Source: Halobacteriales archaeon QS_9_68_17 (GTDB lineage: Archaea; Halobacteriota; Halobacteria; Halobacteriales; Natronoarchaeaceae). Taken from it: a DNA stretch of 48,918 nucleotides. A model generated the notes under the pieces. It was not told the DNA's origin. It did not search any database and saw nothing but the letters and a program-made list of their open reading frames with translations. Positions 8,758-17,128 of the stretch are shown here, one piece after another. Within the stretch, counting starts at the first letter, position 1. Each line of letters begins with the position of its first letter. The stretch is from contig PXSA01000009.1 of assembly GCA_003023565.1 (NCBI GenBank), positions 1 through 48,918 on the forward strand. The letters run 5' to 3'. A program made the translations under genes and the position numbers.

Positions 8758-9222
8758 GTGACCGAGCGCGAGCGCACCTTCGTGATGGCGAAACCCGACG
8801 CGGTCCAGCGCGGACTCGTGGGCGAGATCGTCTCCCGTCTGGAGGAGCGCGGCCTGAAGCTGGTCGGCGCGAAGTTCATTCAGATGAGTCAGGAGCAGGC
8901 GGAAGACCACTACGCCGAGCACACCGACAAGCCGTTCTTCGACGACCTGACGGAGTTCATCACGTCCGGCCCCGTCGTCCCCATGGTGTGGGAAGGACAG
9001 GACGCGACGCGACAGGTCCGCCGGATCATCGGCGACACCGACCCCGCCGAGGCCGCGCCCGGCACCATCCGCGGCGACTACGCCCTCGACCTGGGTCGCA
9101 ACGTCGTTCACGCCGCGGACCACGAGGACCCCGGCGCGAACGAGCGCGAGATCGACCTCTACTTCGACGAGGGGGAACTGGTCGACTACGAGCGCATCGA
9201 CGAGACCTGGCTGTACGAGTAA
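8758..9222 (+). CDS. ndk: Nucleoside diphosphate kinase
   Basis: The 154-residue enzyme transfers the gamma phosphate of ATP to NDPs via a phosphohistidine. Family hallmarks are present: [21 protein letters not shown], the [22 protein letters not shown] segment split over residues 88-108, and the active-site His118 in [13 protein letters not shown] 8758 is preferred over GTG 8749 because ggaggt at 8745-8750 lies at normal Shine-Dalgarno distance from 8758 and overlaps the earlier codon. It is the last gene of the rpl7ae operon in the usual archaeal order. Confidence 0.96.
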   Translation: MTERERTFVMAKPDAVQRGLVGEIVSRLEERGLKLVGAKFIQMSQEQAEDHYAEHTDKPFFDDLTEFITSGPVVPMVWEGQDATRQVRRIIGDTDPAEAAPGTIRGDYALDLGRNVVHAADHEDPGANEREIDLYFDEGELVDYERIDETWLYE

Positions 9223-9310
9223 CCGCTCCCGTTCGCTTCGTTCTTCACTCCGTTCACGTCGCTCGCGCGCCTTCGGTCGCTCGATGACCGTCCCGCTCTC
9301 GCCTCCACGC

Positions 9311-9660
9311 CGGACACGGGGACCCGGTTCCGAGCGCCCTGCTCGGCGTCACGTTCGGCGCGTCAGTCGCCGTCGGATCCCTCGTCGCGCTCGCCGACCG
9401 AGACCCGGCCGCGGACTACGCCCTCGGTGCCGTCCTCTCTCTCGCCACGGCGTACGCCGTCATCGAGACGACGCCGCACGCGAACCTGCTCGCCGACGCC
9501 CCGCTGGTCGCGCCCCTCGCGCTGGCGGTCCCCCTCGGTCACCCCGCGGTCGCCACCCGTCGAACGAGCGCGCGGGTCGAGTTCCTCGCCGTCCTGTACG
9601 CCGGCCCGCTCGCGCTCGTGGCGTATCTGCTCGCGCCCGCCCGAAGCCGCCGGGACGCAC
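9311..9660 (+). pseudogene. Decayed small integral membrane protein gene
   Basis: One frame from 9336 reads ALLGVTFGASVAVGSLVALA, then YALGAVLSLATAYAVIE, LVAPLALAVPLGHPAVA and EFLAVLYAGPLALVAYLLA: four convincing membrane helices separated by short polar loops. No start codon exists in that frame, the likely N-terminus (TRF) is in a neighbouring frame, and the frame does not stop but runs into the promoter and start of the next gene. The gene therefore looks damaged at both ends. I do not recognise the family. Confidence 0.5.
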
Positions 9661-9666
9661 CTCGGG

Positions 9667-9674
9667 TTTATTAT
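9667..9674 (+). promoter_or_regulatory. TATA element for the penicillin-acylase-like gene
   Basis: The sequence tttattat ends 22 bases before ATG 9696, the spacing of a leaderless haloarchaeal promoter. It supports 9696 as the original start. Confidence 0.6.
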
Positions 9675-9695
9675 TCCCCGCTCTCACGAAGCGAT

Positions 9696-11809
9696 ATGAA
9701 CACCGAGCGCACCCGGCGGGCGCTACTCGGCGCGATACTCGGCGGGAGCGTCGCGGCGGGCACGCTGTCGCCCGTCCGGAGCTATCTGGAACGGTTCGCA
9801 CCGTTTTCCGGTGCGGCGTGGCGACAGGCCACGGACGACCTGAACGGCACCGTCGGCAGTCCCTACGGGCCGGCGGAACTCCGATACGACGACCGGGGCG
9901 TCCCCCACGTCACCGCCGACGACGAGCGAGCGCTCTACTTCGCCGCGGGCTACGCGTCCGCGGCCGACCGACTGTTCCAGATGGACCTCCAGCGCCGCGT
10001 CATGCGCGGGGAGGTGTCGGCGGTCGTCGGCGAGGCGGCCGTCGACTCCGACGAGTTCCACGTCCGGATGGACTTCGCGGGGGCCGCGGACGCGACGTGG
10101 GACCTCGTCCGAGACACCGACACCGGCCCGGTCGTAGCGGCGTACGCGGACGGCGTGAACGCCTACGTCGAGAACGAGGCCCTGCCGATGGAGTTCGGCC
10201 TGCTCGACTACGAACCGGACCCCTGGACCCCGGCGGACTCGATGCTGATGGAGAAGCAGATATCGTGGACGCTGACCGGGAGTTTCGGCGCGCTCCGGAA
10301 GGCCGCCGCCGCGAACGAACTCGGCGAGGACGTAGCGGGGACCCTGTATCCGGCGCGGCTCGACCACGACGAGCTGTCGGTCGCGTGGCCGATCCGGGCC
10401 GCCGGGCGAGCACACCGAAAGCGGCGCGCCGGTCGTCGCCAACGACCCGCATCTCTCCCTGATGGCTCCGCCGGTGTGGTACGAGATGCACCTCCGGGGC
10501 GACGGGACTGACGTCCGCGGCGTGACCTTCCCCGGCGTCCCCTTCGTCGTCATCGGCGAGAACGACGCCGGCGCGTGGGGGTTCACGAACGTCGGCGCGG
10601 ACGTGGTCGACTTCTACGAGTACGAGACCGAGGGCGAACGCTACCGCTACCGCGGCGAGTTGCGCGACTTCGAGAGCGAACGCCGCGAGATCGAGGTCGC
10701 CGGCGGGGAGAACCGCGAGGTGACCGTGCGAAAGAGCGTCCACGGCCCCGTGGTCGAGCGGGAGGGCTACCGCGTCGGCGTCGCGTGGACCGGTCACTCC
10801 GCGACGCGGACCACGCTGGCGATCCGCGAGTACGCGCACAGCGAGGGCGTCGACGACGTACGCGAGGCGACCCGGAAGTTCGACCTGCCCACCCAGAACC
10901 TCGTGTACGCCGACCGGGACGGTCGGACGCTCTACCAGATGACGGGAAAGATACCGGTCCGGCGGATCGACGGCGAGACGGTCCTCGGCGACCGGATCTT
11001 CGACGGTTCGGCCGGCGAGGGGGAGTGGGAGGGCTTCGAGCCGTTCGGCGAGTCGTCGTGGGACGGGTTCGTCCCGTTCGAGGACAAGCCCGCGGCCGTG
11101 GACGCCGAGTACGTCGCCACGGCGAACCAGCGCGTCGCCGACGACCTCGAACACTACATCGGCGTCGACTACGCCAGCCCGTACCGCGGCCGGCGGATCT
11201 ACGAGCGGCTGGACCGCCGCGCGGCGTCCGGCGACCCCGTCACGCCTGAGTTCGTCGCCGACCTCCAGCGGGACGCCCGCGACGGCCGCGCGGCGGATCT
11301 GGTGCCCCAGTTGGTGGACGCGGCCGCGGAGCGAGACGGCCTCTCGGACGCCGTCGACGCGCTCCGCGAATGGGACTATCGGATGACGCCCGACTCCCGC
11401 GCCGCGTCGCTGTTCTCGCGCTGGTTCGACCGCTTCCGCGAGCGCGCGGTCGGCCCGGTCCTCGACGAGGCCGGTCTCGGCGAGGAGTATCGCCCGCGAG
11501 ACTGGGTCGTCGCGACGCTCCCCGACGAGGACCCGTGGTTCGGCGACGAGACGCGGTCGGCGGCGATGGCGAACGCGCTCGCCGCCGCCGCCGAACTTCC
11601 GGGCCGACTCGGCGGTCGGCAGTAGCTGGCGGATGATCTGCCCCATGGACGGCGACTCCCGCTGCGTTCTCCCCGGCGGGAACGCCGGCGACCCCCTCTC
11701 CGATCAGTACGACGACCAGTTGCGGCTGTGGGCCGACGGCGAGTACCGCGGGATGGCGCTCGCAGTCGAGGGCGACCTCGCCGTCACCTTCGAGGGGGGC
11801 GACGGATGA
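9696..11809 (+). pseudogene. Penicillin acylase (Ntn hydrolase) family protein, two internal deletions
   Basis: The family hydrolyses amide bonds (penicillins, acyl-homoserine lactones, other N-acyl compounds) after self-cleavage at an internal serine. The N-terminal part (9696 to about 10400) has the alpha-subunit signature RYDDRGVPHVTADDERALYFAAGY and RLFQMDLQRRVMRGE. Around 10400 the frame jumps to EHTESGAPVVANDPHLSL; the block normally just before it, with the catalytic Gly-Ser-Asn, is absent. The beta part continues (GVPFVVIGENDAGAWGFTN, then LPTQNLVYADRDG) to about 11600. There a second jump leads to SAVGSSWRMICPMDGDSRCV and the true C-terminus ending at TGA 11807-11809, overlapping the next ATG. 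A helix near residues 8-25 could be an export signal. Without the nucleophile it cannot be active. Confidence 0.82.
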
Positions 11810-12147
11810 GCGCGCTAACCGACGGCCTCGCCGCGGTTCGGCGCGACCCCCGGACGCGGGCCGGCGGGCTGGTGCTCGGCGCGGCGGTGGGACTCGCCGT
11901 CGCACAGGCCCATTGGGTCGGCTTCGTCCTCGGCGGCGCGCTGGTCGGCCTCGCCTCGCGGGACCTCCCGCGAGCGCTCGCGGCCGGCCTCGCGTTCGGC
12001 GTCCTCGCGTGGCTCGCGTTCGCCGGGCTGCTCGCCGACGGCGGCGCGTTCGATGGCTACCTCGGTGCCGGGCAGCTACCGTACATCAGCGTCGCGATAC
12101 CGCTTCTCGGCGGGGTGGTCGGGTCGCTGGCGCGCGGTATCGTCTGA
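11806..12147 (+). CDS. Small integral membrane protein
   Basis: The 113-residue product starts at an ATGA overlap with the end of the acylase gene. It has a short N-terminal cytoplasmic helix (LTDGLAAVRRDPRTR) and then hydrophobic segments GLVLGAAVGLAVAQAHWVGF, ALVGLASRD/ALAAGLAFGVLAWLAFAGLLA and ISVAIPLLGGVVGSLARGIV, i.e. three or four membrane spans. No catalytic or transport motif is visible. The overlap implies translational coupling to the acylase gene when that was intact. Confidence 0.72.
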   Translation: MSALTDGLAAVRRDPRTRAGGLVLGAAVGLAVAQAHWVGFVLGGALVGLASRDLPRALAAGLAFGVLAWLAFAGLLADGGAFDGYLGAGQLPYISVAIPLLGGVVGSLARGIV

Positions 12148-12267
12148 GCGAACGCTCGTCGGACGGGTCGGCAGAAAAAGCGCGTGAGAGTCCGAGCGAA
12201 GCCGCGGCCGGTCAGTCGTCGGCTAACTCCGCCGAGACCGCAGTCTCGCGATGAACCCCTCGACCGG

Positions 12268-13332
12268 TCAGTCGTCCGCGACCGCGCCGCGCCCGACTTC
12301 GATCTCGCCCTCGTCGAGTTCGGCCTCGACCTCGCGGGCCGCCTCGACCATCTTCGCCGTCTTCTCGTAGGCGACTTCGCGGGGGAGCAGCTTCAGGCCG
12401 CAGTCCGGGCTGACGACCAGCCGTTCCGGCGGGACGACCTCCAGTCCCTTCTTGATGTTCTCCTTGATCGCCTCGACGGACTCGACCTCGGCGACGTGGA
12501 CGTCGGTGACGCCGAGCGCGAGGTCGGCGGTGAACTCCGGTTCCGTGAACACGTCGAGTTGCTCGTACTCGCCGTTCGCGAGTTCGAGGTCGAACTCGTC
12601 GACCGGGAACTCCAGGATCTCGGGGTAGATGCGGAAGTAGTCGCCGTAGCAGACGTGCAGGCCGATGCGCACGTCCTCCGGGATGTCGTCGACGATGCGC
12701 TCCAGGCAGTCGCCGACGATGGCGTGGTCGTCCGGCGTCGTCGCGAGCGCCGGCTCGTCGATCTGGATGTAGCGAGCGCCGGCCTCGACCAGCTTCTCGA
12801 CCTCCTCGTTGACGAGGTCCGCGAGGTCGTTCGCCAGCGCGGCGTCGTCCTCGTAGGCCTCGTTGAAACACCACGACGCGAGCGTGTACGGGCCGGTGAT
12901 CGGCACCTTCACCGGGCGGTCGGCGACGCTCGCGGTGAACTCGTACTCGTCGACCAGCCAGGACCCGTCGTACTCGACGTCGCCGACGACGCTCGGCTTG
13001 TCGAAGGTGTTGTGCCCCCACACCTTGACGGGGCCTTTGAACTCGTAGCCCTCGATGCGGTCGGCGAAGAACTCGACCATCTCGTTGCGGCGCATCTCGC
13101 CGTCGACGACCACGTCGAGGCCGGCGCGCTCGTGCTCGTTCGTGATGAGTCGAGAGCCGTCGTCTTTGGCCTCCTGCCAGGCGTTCTCGTCGAAGTCCGC
13201 GTCCTCGTCCTCGTAGAGGTCGCGGGCTCGGTCGAGCCACTTGGGCTTGGGATAGCTGCCGACGACGGTCGTCAGGATGAAGCTGTCGTTCGGGTGGTCC
13301 GCGGGTCGGAACTGCTCCTTGTTGTCGGTCAT
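12268..13332 (-). CDS. metE: Methionine synthase II (MetE C-terminal/catalytic type)
   Basis: This 354-residue single-barrel MetE transfers a methyl group to homocysteine. Zinc-site residues are visible: His226 and Cys228 in LHVCYGDYF, and Cys311 in VVSPDCGLKLLP, with the substrate-binding DEPAL at 192-196. TTVVGSYPKP near residue 21 is the usual start of the barrel. It is half the size of bacterial two-barrel MetE and lies directly after a second MetE-like gene on the same strand. ATG 13332 overlaps the stop of a 21-codon micro-ORF (ATGA), so it is likely translated by coupling. The methyl donor in vivo cannot be read from the sequence. Confidence 0.93.
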   Translation of the reverse strand: MTDNKEQFRPADHPNDSFILTTVVGSYPKPKWLDRARDLYEDEDADFDENAWQEAKDDGSRLITNEHERAGLDVVVDGEMRRNEMVEFFADRIEGYEFKGPVKVWGHNTFDKPSVVGDVEYDGSWLVDEYEFTASVADRPVKVPITGPYTLASWCFNEAYEDDAALANDLADLVNEEVEKLVEAGARYIQIDEPALATTPDDHAIVGDCLERIVDDIPEDVRIGLHVCYGDYFRIYPEILEFPVDEFDLELANGEYEQLDVFTEPEFTADLALGVTDVHVAEVESVEAIKENIKKGLEVVPPERLVVSPDCGLKLLPREVAYEKTAKMVEAAREVEAELDEGEIEVGRGAVADD

Positions 13333-13394
13333 GCGAAGCACCTCTCCGATGCGTGAGCGTGACGTCGAAGCGCCATCGGTGCTTCGGAAGTCAT
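13329..13394 (-). CDS. 21-residue micro-ORF, copy 2
   Basis: The frame begins MTSEAPMALRRHAHASE and ends RCFA. Its TGA overlaps the metE ATG, and its own ATG overlaps the TGA of copy 1. It is the second unit of a 62-bp tandem duplication and differs from copy 1 by two amino-acid changes (Thr to Ala, Gln to Glu) and one silent third-base change. A gaggtg element near its end serves as the ribosome-binding site of metE. It may be a real peptide or only a device for translational coupling. Confidence 0.5.
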   Translation of the reverse strand: MTSEAPMALRRHAHASERCFA

Positions 13395-13455
13395 GCGAAA
13401 CACCTCTGCGATGTGTGAGCGTGACGTCGAAGCGCCATCGGTGCTTCGGAAGTCA
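13332..13455 (-). repeat. 62-bp tandem direct repeat (two copies)
   Basis: Units 13332-13393 and 13394-13455 match except for four single-base differences. Each unit holds a complete start region (SD-like gaggtg, cgcATGAC) and a gaagc...gcttc inverted repeat. Together they fill the entire space between the two MetE genes. Confidence 0.9.
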
Positions 13456-13456
13456 T
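13391..13456 (-). CDS. 21-residue micro-ORF, copy 1
   Basis: The frame begins MTSEAPMALRRHAHTSQ and ends RCFA. Its ATG overlaps the TGA of the upstream MetE-like gene, and a ggaggtg sequence sits just before it. Its TGA overlaps the ATG of copy 2. The peptide is basic and contains His/Arg and one Cys, unlike the acidic proteins around it. Function unknown. Confidence 0.5.
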   Translation of the reverse strand: MTSEAPMALRRHAHTSQRCFA

Positions 13457-14502
13457 GCTTTCACCTCCTGGGCGGACGCGGCGTCCGCGAGCGCTTGCAG
13501 CTTCTGTTCGAACTCGGAGTACGGCAGGTAGAACAGCCCGGCGTTGGCCGTCAGGTACGCCTTCCCGAAGTCAGCGCCGGGGGTCTGCTCGTCGACCCAC
13601 TCGACGCGCTCGCGGATGGCGTCGGCGTCCTCCATCAGCGTGTTCTGGCCGTTCACCAGTCCAAGCGCCACGTCGTCGGTCGCGCCGTACTCGTTGATGT
13701 TGTACAGGTTGTCCGCCTGATCCGCGACGAAGTCGAAGCCGACGGCGTCGACGTCGGCGTCCAAGAGGTGGGCGTACACTTTCTCGTCCAGCGCGCCCCA
13801 GTAGGTGTGGGCGACGACCTCGGCGTCGACGGCGTCGGCCACGGCGTCGATGGCCTCGCTGGCGCGCTCGTCGACGCCGTCCCCGGGAGCGTTCTCGACG
13901 AGCGACGGTTCCAGCAGGAACAGCGTCTCGACGTCCGGGAACGCCTCGGCCTCGCCGACGAGGAAGTCGGCGACGGCGTCCAGGAACTCGGCCTCGTCGC
14001 CGTAGTGCTCGTCGGTCGCGAGGTCGGCGAGCGAGTAGGGACCGGGGAGGACGGCCTGCAGGGAGTCGGTCTCCGCTGCCGCGGCCGTCTCAGAACTCGA
14101 CGAGTGCTGACGGCTCGTCGAACGGAGTTCGACGGCGGCCTCCAGTTCGGCGGCCACGTCGCCGTCGAACGTCAGGTCGCCGGTGACGACGGGGTCGCGG
14201 TAGAAGTTGTTGTTGTCGTAGTAGCGGACGATGCCGCGGGTCTCCACGTTGTCGTGGACCGCCAGCGGGTGCGCAAGCATGTCGTCCCAGCGCAGTTGGC
14301 CCTCGCCGATCAGGTCGAGACCGGCGTCTCGCTGTCGGTCGATCGCTTCGGAGCGCGCCTCCTCGTACGTTTCCACTATCTCCTTGCCCTCGTCGCCGCT
14401 GATGAGGTCGTGCTTCTGGTGGCCCTTCTGGTCGGAGAGCCTGTCTTTCGCCCAGTCCGGGAGCGGGAACAGCCCCGGGGACGTCGCTACGAGTTCCGGC
14501 AT
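13453..14502 (-). CDS. MetE-like barrel protein lacking the zinc site
   Basis: The 349-residue protein aligns with the methionine synthase barrel (PGLFPLPDWAKDRLSD, then LIGEGQLRWDDMLAHPL, LPGPYSLADLA, LVNGQNTLMEDADAI, YLTANAGLFYLPYSEF). The zinc ligands are not conserved: the HxC position reads His232-Thr-Tyr and the distal Cys position is in LTANAGL; the protein has no cysteine at all. It therefore resembles the non-catalytic N-terminal barrel of two-barrel MetE, encoded as a separate gene. Residues 128-147 are a Ser/Thr/Ala-rich insertion whose DNA contains an 8-bp perfect inverted repeat (14097-14104/14114-14121). Likely partner of the catalytic gene downstream. Confidence 0.85.
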   Translation of the reverse strand: MPELVATSPGLFPLPDWAKDRLSDQKGHQKHDLISGDEGKEIVETYEEARSEAIDRQRDAGLDLIGEGQLRWDDMLAHPLAVHDNVETRGIVRYYDNNNFYRDPVVTGDLTFDGDVAAELEAAVELRSTSRQHSSSSETAAAAETDSLQAVLPGPYSLADLATDEHYGDEAEFLDAVADFLVGEAEAFPDVETLFLLEPSLVENAPGDGVDERASEAIDAVADAVDAEVVAHTYWGALDEKVYAHLLDADVDAVGFDFVADQADNLYNINEYGATDDVALGLVNGQNTLMEDADAIRERVEWVDEQTPGADFGKAYLTANAGLFYLPYSEFEQKLQALADAASAQEVKA

Positions 14503-14529
14503 CGGTGCTCGTCCCTACGAAATGACGCT

Positions 14530-14539
14530 GTTTAATATT
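14530..14539 (-). promoter_or_regulatory. TATA element of the MetE operon
   Basis: On the minus strand the AT-rich aatattaaac core lies about 28-37 bases before ATG 14502, predicting a leader of only a few bases. Confidence 0.65.
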
Positions 14540-14563
14540 TCCTATTCCTGTAAATGCACCACG

Positions 14564-14574
14564 GTTATGATAAC
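14564..14574. promoter_or_regulatory. Palindrome upstream of the MetE promoter
   Basis: GTTAT-g-ATAAC, a perfect 5-bp inverted repeat, sits about 25 bases upstream of the TATA element in an otherwise GC-rich gap. The position fits an activator or repressor site for methionine-responsive control, but nothing in the sequence identifies the regulator. Confidence 0.35.
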
Positions 14575-14630
14575 GGTTCGCACGCCCGCTGCCGTTCCCG
14601 GGTCGCGGTGAACCCGTGCTCCGCCGCCGA

Positions 14631-15102
14631 TCAGTCGCGCGCGAGCGCCAGCACCGACAGCGTCTCGAACGGGTACGACTCCTCGACGACCGTCTCGGCG
14701 GCGAACCCGCGGTCGTTCGCCCGCGCGACCACCTCGTCGTAGCCGGTGAGCGTGCTCACCAGCAGGAGGACGACGCCGTCGGGTGCCACCACGCGCCCGA
14801 CCGTGTCGAGGAAGGGGTCGACGACCGCCCGGCCCGTCTCGCCGCCGGACAGCGCCACCTCCATCCAGTCGTCGCGCTCGGCGTCCTCGTTCGCGGGGAG
14901 GGACGGCGGGGTCCGCGGCGACGACGTCCGCGCCGGTCTCCATGGCCGCCGACACGGCGACGTAGCCCGACCCTGACCCCACCTCCAGTGCTCGCTCGTC
15001 GCCGTCCAGCGTCTCGACCGCGGCCGTCGCGAGCAGGTGCGAGTCCTCCGCCGGTTGGTACACCTCGGTCTCGGTCCCCCGGCGGTCGGCGAGGTCGGTC
15101 AC
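14631..15102 (-). pseudogene. HemK-type protein/RNA N5-glutamine methyltransferase, internal deletion
   Basis: The gene starts at GTG 15102, overlapping the mscS stop (GTGA). The first part reads EVYQPAEDSHLLATAA and the SAM-binding ALEVGSGSGYVAVSAAMETGADVVAADP. It then jumps frame at about 14905 to LPANEDAERDDWMEVALSGGETGRAVVDPF and continues to a normal end (YPFETLSVLALARD). The segment between, which in homologues holds the acidic loop and the catalytic NPPY, is missing: some 30-40 residues. HemK (Mtq2-like in archaea) methylates the GGQ glutamine of release factor aRF1. The span is 472 bases, not a multiple of three. The position at the end of the rpl21e-ksgA block is usual for this gene. 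Confidence 0.85.
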
Positions 15103-16229
15103 TCCTCGCCTCCGTCGGGGGTCGGCGGCGTCGCTTCGCGGGGCTCCGCAGTCCGGAACCCCTCGGTCTCCTCGCGCCCCATGAGTTCGCGCTGCGGGAA
15201 GGGGATCTTGATCCCCTCGTCGTCGAACGCCGTCTTGACTGCCTGGATGACTGCCGTCCGCGCGCGCCACTTGCGCCGGGCGCTCGGCTTGTCGATCCAG
15301 AACCGGAGGCCGAGCAGGATGGCGGAGTCGCCGAACTCCTTGACCACGACCTGCGGCGTCGGCACGGTGAGGATGTGGTCGACCTCGCCCATCGCCGCCT
15401 TCGCCACCTCCGTGGCCCGCTCCACGTCCGCGTCGTAGTCGACGCTCACGTCCACTTCGATGCGGAGGCGGCCCTTCCGCGTGCGGTTGATGATCGTGTT
15501 CCCGGAGACGACGTCGTTGGGGATCATCACGTACTCGCCGTCGAACGTCTGTACGCGCGTGTTGACGATCGTGATGTCCGTGACGATCCCCTCCTCGTCA
15601 TCGATCTCCACCCAGTCACCGATCTCGAACGGCCGGGCGAACATGAGAACGAACCCGGCGAGAACGGACCCGAGCGTCTGCCGCGCTGCCATCCCGACGA
15701 TGATGCCGAGGAACCCCGCCCCGACCAATAGGCCGGAGAGGTCGAAGTTCCACACGCCGAGGACGACGATGATCGCGAGCGACCAGAGGACGACCTGCGT
15801 CAGCCTGAGCGTGACCTCCCGCTGGTGCTCGGTGAGGGCGTGACTGGAGTCCTGTAGCTCCGTTAGCACGCGTTTGGCGAAACGAAGCAGTACGTGTGTG
15901 CCGACGAGGATCACCAGGCTGAACGCGATGTTCGGCGCGGCGTCGCTCCCCGGCAACAGCCCCTCTAGCTCCCGGTTGACCATCTTGGCCTGCCCCCAGA
16001 CCCCGACGCTGACGAGCGCCGCGCTGACGAACCCGACGATCAGCGCGGTCGTCGCAACGATATCCGCGTACAGCGGTTTGATCCGCTCCGCGAGCTTTGA
16101 CCGCCCCCACCGCGTCAGGCTCGCGATCGTCAGCACCCCGACCAGACAGAACAGCGTGACCGCGACGCGGGCCTCCGTCGCCTGAAAGACCTCCGACAGG
16201 CGATTGACCGCCTCCGCGACGTTAGCCAT
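15099..16229 (-). CDS. mscS: MscS-type mechanosensitive channel
   Basis: The 376-residue protein has three to four N-terminal membrane helices (VTLFCLVGVLTIASL, DIVATTALIVGFVSAALVSV, NIAFSLVILVGTHVLL) and a pore helix region GFLGIIVGMAARQTLGSVLAGF typical of MscS TM3. The cytoplasmic beta domain follows: RPFEIGDWVEIDDEEGIV, IPNDVVSGNTIINRT. The tail after residue 350 is Pro/Glu/Thr-rich. Such channels release osmolytes on hypo-osmotic shock. ATG 16229 overlaps the ksgA stop by 8 bases and the end overlaps hemK, so it is embedded in the operon. Confidence 0.93.
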   Translation of the reverse strand: MANVAEAVNRLSEVFQATEARVAVTLFCLVGVLTIASLTRWGRSKLAERIKPLYADIVATTALIVGFVSAALVSVGVWGQAKMVNRELEGLLPGSDAAPNIAFSLVILVGTHVLLRFAKRVLTELQDSSHALTEHQREVTLRLTQVVLWSLAIIVVLGVWNFDLSGLLVGAGFLGIIVGMAARQTLGSVLAGFVLMFARPFEIGDWVEIDDEEGIVTDITIVNTRVQTFDGEYVMIPNDVVSGNTIINRTRKGRLRIEVDVSVDYDADVERATEVAKAAMGEVDHILTVPTPQVVVKEFGDSAILLGLRFWIDKPSARRKWRARTAVIQAVKTAFDDEGIKIPFPQRELMGREETEGFRTAEPREATPPTPDGGEE

Positions 16230-17064
16230 CGCCGTCCTCCAGCCCCACGTCGGCGGCAAGCGTCGCCAGCGCGGCGAACTCCGCCGGCGTCACGTTGCCT
16301 GCTCGCATGCTCATCAGCCTCTCGTCCGCCGCGTCGACGACGGCGTCGGGGTCGTTCAGTCCGGAGATGTGGGCCGTGTTCCGGACGGCGTTGCGCATCG
16401 TCTTCCGCCGCTGGGTGAACATCGCCTTCACGAACCGCAGGAAGAAGTCCGGGTCGTCGACCTCGTAGTCCGGGTCCCGCGGCGTCGTCCGGACGACCGC
16501 GCTCTCGACGTTCGGCGGCGGCGAGAACGCCTCGCTCGGCACCGGTTCGACGACCTCGACGTCCGCGTAGTGCCGTGCGGACACCGACAGCCGTCCGTAG
16601 TCGTCGCTGCCCGGTTCCGCCGCCATCCGCTCGGCGAACTCCTTCTGGAACATCAGGACGAGCGGCACTTGCTTCGGCAACAGCCGGAAGGCTATCCCGC
16701 TGGAGACGCCGTACGGGAGGTTCGAGACTGACGCGGTGAACTCCGGCAGGTCGACCGACAGCGCGTCGCCCCCGACCACCGTCAGCCGTCCCGCTCCGAC
16801 CTCGTCGGCGAACTCCTCGCGCAGGAACTCGACGAGGTCGGGGTCGCGCTCCACCGCGGTGACCGCCTCCGCGACGCCGAGCAACCGGTCGGTGAGCGCG
16901 CCGGTCCCCGGTCCGATCTCGAGGACGTGCGAGAGGTCCGCGTCCGCCGCCGTCGCGTAGGACGGAAGCCGGTCGAGCACGCGGTCGTCGACCAGGAAGT
17001 GCTGGTCGCGGTCGGGGTTCCCCCTGACGCCGGCGCGGGCCAGCAGGCCGTCTGGGTCTCTCAT
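16222..17064 (-). CDS. ksgA: 16S rRNA dimethyladenosine transferase KsgA/Dim1
   Basis: The 280-residue enzyme dimethylates two adjacent adenines in the 3' helix of 16S rRNA during small-subunit maturation. SAM motif I is VLEIGPGTGALTDRLL (47-61), the acidic motif AVERD near 70-74, and the catalytic NLPY at 115-118. The C-terminal all-helical domain begins near FVKAMFTQRRKTMRNA. A TATA-like ttttaaacc lies about 28 bases before the ATG on the minus strand, so it can also start its own transcript. Followed by mscS with an overlap. Confidence 0.96.
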   Translation of the reverse strand: MRDPDGLLARAGVRGNPDRDQHFLVDDRVLDRLPSYATAADADLSHVLEIGPGTGALTDRLLGVAEAVTAVERDPDLVEFLREEFADEVGAGRLTVVGGDALSVDLPEFTASVSNLPYGVSSGIAFRLLPKQVPLVLMFQKEFAERMAAEPGSDDYGRLSVSARHYADVEVVEPVPSEAFSPPPNVESAVVRTTPRDPDYEVDDPDFFLRFVKAMFTQRRKTMRNAVRNTAHISGLNDPDAVVDAADERLMSMRAGNVTPAEFAALATLAADVGLEDGDG

Positions 17065-17128
17065 TCGATTATCGCCCGGTAGGCAACGGACGGTTTAAAA
17101 CCCACCGGCCCCCGGCTCTCACGGCGAC

